From NCBI GenBank assembly GCA_022925895.1, contig JAKSYS010000053.1, positions 95,018 through 159,017 on the forward strand: a stretch of DNA of 64,000 nucleotides. Reading direction: 5' to 3'. The DNA comes from Fragilaria crotonensis (Eukaryota; Bacillariophyta; Fragilariophyceae; Fragilariales; Fragilariaceae). A program made the position numbers and the translations under genes. Under the pieces are notes generated by a model. It had not been told where the DNA came from and made no database searches. It saw only the letters and a list, made by a program, of their open reading frames with translations. Below are positions 61,800 through 64,000 of the stretch, piece after piece; positions within the stretch are counted from its first letter, which is position 1, and each line of letters begins with the position of its first letter.

Positions 61800-63340
61800 G
61801 GTGTTGTACGCGCCGCGACCGAAGCTACGACCGTTTTGGGAGCCACGCTCCGTTATGTCGGACACAACCGACTGGTCAGCCGGCACACTAGATGTGTTCG
61901 TCGTCTCGTTGGAGTTCGGGTTCGCTGCAGATACACTGCTAGTCGTTCGATTTGTATTGCTCCCTTGGTAACTCTGATCGCCTCTTCCGCGGCCACCACG
62001 GCCGCCTTCTCGCAACTGTATGACGTAGGAGCGCATAGAGCCTAGACGCTCCCATTCATCGGAAGTGAAATTCCGGTGAGGGTCAGTGATATCGACGTTA
62101 TTCGCATATGTCCTGCGTTCGTTGCCACGCCCGCGTCCGCGACCGTCTCGTCCCCGCCCGTTGCTGCGACCACCGCGTTGGCCACTACGACCGCCGTTTT
62201 GACGAGCCCTGCCACGGCCGCCACGCTGATCATTGGATCCCATTGCGCTGACATATCGACGTTTGTTGCCCGAGTGGCGGTTGGCATAATCCAACTGGGC
62301 TGCGGCATGAATGCTCGAAATTAGCCCAGACAAGAACTCAACGGCCTTATCGAAGTTGGCGCGATAGTTCTGATAGACGTTGACTTTGCAGACGTGATAC
62401 TTGCGTCCGTAGAACGGATACCAAGAAGCATCTTGTCGACCATCTGCTTCTCGGTTAATTCCTCGCTCTTATCTTTTGACAATACATGGAAGTTTTCCTT
62501 GAGCTTCGTGACGAATTTCTCAAACGGGAACACCTTTTCGTCTTTATAATGCAAGCGGAGATTTCTTCTTTAGCCTTTTCAACGCGTTTGTTTAACTCTC
62601 CCGTGCCATCGTAATGCGCAACAAGCGCCAACCATGCGTTCTGCCATTCGCAGTTCGATCGTAACTTTGGATCCATGTCCAAGCATCGGACTTAATACAA
62701 GCCGATTTCAGGATCTGGAATACCAGCTTGTTGTCGCGCTTGAAGTTTTCGCCTTCTAGTGGCATCTGGAAGCGCCTCATCTCATCATCGTCAAGAAACA
62801 ACTCGTCGGTGTAATCCCATTCAGGGCGTACGACATAGTCGATCGGGACCTTTGCGGCTCCCATGATTGCGCTTAGCTTGTTCACAAAGCCGATCTGCCA
62901 GTTATCCCAACCAGCATCGGTCTGGCACTTGCCGGGGTCAATTATGTCGATGTCAACCTTATCAAGGTTGTGGTCAGATTCCTTCTCGCCATTGCTGCCA
63001 ACATGACTTCTCGAGTCCACATCTCAGGCTGTGCCTGTAGGCCACGCTTGTCGTCGGTCTTTCACCCAATAGACTAAGGCCTGAAGCCTTTTGATTTGCA
63101 TCGTTCCCAGGATTACTCCCCAGTGGCAGTTGGCCTTGAGGCCATTCGTTTAGCCATCTCCGAAACATCGGAGTCACCGTTCATGGAGGCAAACGCTTCC
63201 ATGGAGTCGAGTCCCTCAATATTAATAAAAGTTTCGCGATTAGCGGCACTTGCAATACCACAAATGGTAAGTACTTCATGAACAGGGTTTGGTGGTTCGG
63301 GTTCAGCAACAGCTGCGGCGACAACGGGTTCAGCATCCAT
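61797..63340 (-). pseudogene. Copia gag, split by several frame breaks
   Basis: From the ATG at 63340 (MDAEPVVAAAVAEPEPPNP), capsid-like text runs through at least five frame changes. Landmarks are WDNWQIGFVNKLSAIMGAAK, LVFQILKSACIKSDAW, CEWQNAWLALVAHYDGTGEL, VFPFEKFVTKLKENFHVL and LISSIHAAAQLDYANRH. The last frame (62333-61797) is an Arg-Gly nucleic-acid-binding tail (RGGRGRARQNGGRSGQRGGR) in place of a zinc knuckle. It ends in TGA at 61797-61799, directly in frame with protease. Break positions are roughly 63125, 63030, 62665, 62565 and 62340. Confidence 0.75.
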
Positions 63341-63812
63341 CTGCGTATGAATATTGTTCGAGTTAGCACCTAGGTGTACATTGCGTTTGTCCCGGACCGT
63401 ACCACTATGGGTAGGTTGTGAGGCGGGTCACATTCCGGTCGGTACAGGGTGATCAGTCCTGACCTCATCGTGGTGCCTCACGGGGCCAACGGCCAATTAT
63501 AGAACGTGGGCAAACAGTACCGATCGCTGACGCCCGCCATGTGGCCAAACAAATTACGAACAGCGTATATCGAGTACCTCAAGTACATGTCGAGGAGCAA
63601 AGTATATCGAGTACCATAAGGTACGTAACGGAGTAAAAGATACGCTCCTACGAATTCCGCTGTAGGCCGTGGTATAAATATTTTCGGTAATCCTCGAAAG
63701 TGCAACGAATTCGCAAGAATGTCAAGGTACGAAATTGGCAATGCCCATGAGAATTGTACCCGCCGCTTCCGCCTCACTCGTTCGTTCAAGTCCTTTCTTT
63801 CACCCTCCGGCT
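63341..63812 (-). other. 5' untranslated region of copia element 2
   Basis: Leader between the primer-binding-like site and gag. No coding support. GTAC motifs occur at 63570-63630. Confidence 0.5.
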
Positions 63813-63825
63813 GGGTCTGATAAAC
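63813..63825 (-). other. Primer-binding-like site of copia element 2
   Basis: GTTTATCAGACCC on the minus strand directly after the 5' LTR, identical to 9980-9992 next to the other element's LTR. Confidence 0.6.
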
Positions 63826-64000
63826 CGTTCAAGTGTGTACGTAACGGCCGACTCTTACCTTTGATAAGACGAGATAAACGATAAAGTAGTAACACGAGAG
63901 GCGTACAAAGTAGTAAACGATAAACTTGTGTCTACGTCTGCTCATGTCTCTGATTACTACTGTACTAGCGGTTTCCGTACCGTATCGTCCGTATTTAAAC
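63826..64000 (-). repeat. 5' LTR of copia element 2 (truncated by the window)
   Basis: Matches 57355-57530 with one substitution at the first base (C for T) and one fewer A in an A-run near 63907. Confidence 0.85.

Larger units (their letters stand above)
57355..64000 (-). mobile_element. Young Ty1/copia retrotransposon, running off the window
   Basis: LTR-like repeats at 57355 and 63826 agree over 175 bases except one substitution and one indel. Between them, on the minus strand, lie a primer-binding-like site, gag, protease, integrase, reverse transcriptase and RNase H, in copia order. The right LTR is cut by the window end, so target duplications cannot be checked. Gag is split by several frame breaks. 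Protease-integrase is separated from gag by one in-frame TGA, and RT-RNase H is one frame off integrase. This is the better-preserved relative of the decayed element at 4-10 kb, although their LTRs are unrelated. Confidence 0.88.

Noticed and set aside
1-64000. tRNA, rRNA or snRNA genes
   Set aside because: No cloverleaf-compatible A/B boxes or conserved rRNA/snRNA segments were recognised on either strand. A covariance-model scan would be decisive.

Overview
The window is nuclear DNA from a photosynthetic eukaryote, most likely a diatom (pennate type favoured; genus not determined). The evidence is spliced genes with short GT-AG introns (48-250 nt), several N-termini with a signal peptide ending in an ASAF-like plastid motif (ARTCAFAP, ASASAFSS, TNAFSAPS, VEAFFASAP), a diatom-type DUF6824-like protein, and Ty1/copia elements of the kind common in diatoms. 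Intergenic DNA is strikingly rich in GTAC-containing short palindromes.

Layout. 0-4 kb: a multi-pass membrane protein, a small single-pass protein and an ER-type short-chain dehydrogenase. 4.1-10.1 kb: a complete copia-type insertion with identical 144-bp LTRs, a target-site duplication and wholly decayed coding DNA. 10.3-25.9 kb: a dense housekeeping block. It holds a plastid (probably lumenal) histidine phosphatase, a BASS transporter, a mitochondrial J-protein, a plastid RRM protein, a FAD oxidoreductase, a methyltransferase, a small plastid protein, TIM44, two convergent ferredoxin-dependent bilin reductases and a quinone oxidoreductase. 26.8-30 kb: a broken copy of a large DDE transposase. 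30.4-35.5 kb: a tail-anchored protein, a TIR element carrying a 30-bp tandem array, and a bacterial-looking GH3 glycosidase with lesions. 36-44 kb: a graveyard of different mobile elements (a second copia lineage, a MULE, and a hAT with perfect 8-bp target-site duplications whose transposase gene carries a patch of Ty3/gypsy reverse transcriptase). 44.7-52.9 kb: the DUF6824-like gene, a SENP8-like protease, a TIR-bounded repeat, RPL22, a phytanoyl-CoA-dioxygenase-like gene and a four-TM protein. 53.5-56.7 kb: an intact >1000-residue DDE transposase. 57.4-64 kb: a young copia element running off the window.

The plastid-targeted genes (bilin reductases, BASS carrier, RRM protein, phosphatase) and mitochondrial genes (TIM44, J-protein) are ordinary nuclear supply genes, and no operon-like cooperation is implied. 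Several otherwise well-conserved genes are interrupted by a single-base shift (methyltransferase, quinone oxidoreductase, GH3, DUF6824-like gene, PhyH). This looks more like residual consensus errors than parallel pseudogenisation, but it cannot be settled from the sequence alone. All introns, starts and family calls below were worked out by eye.
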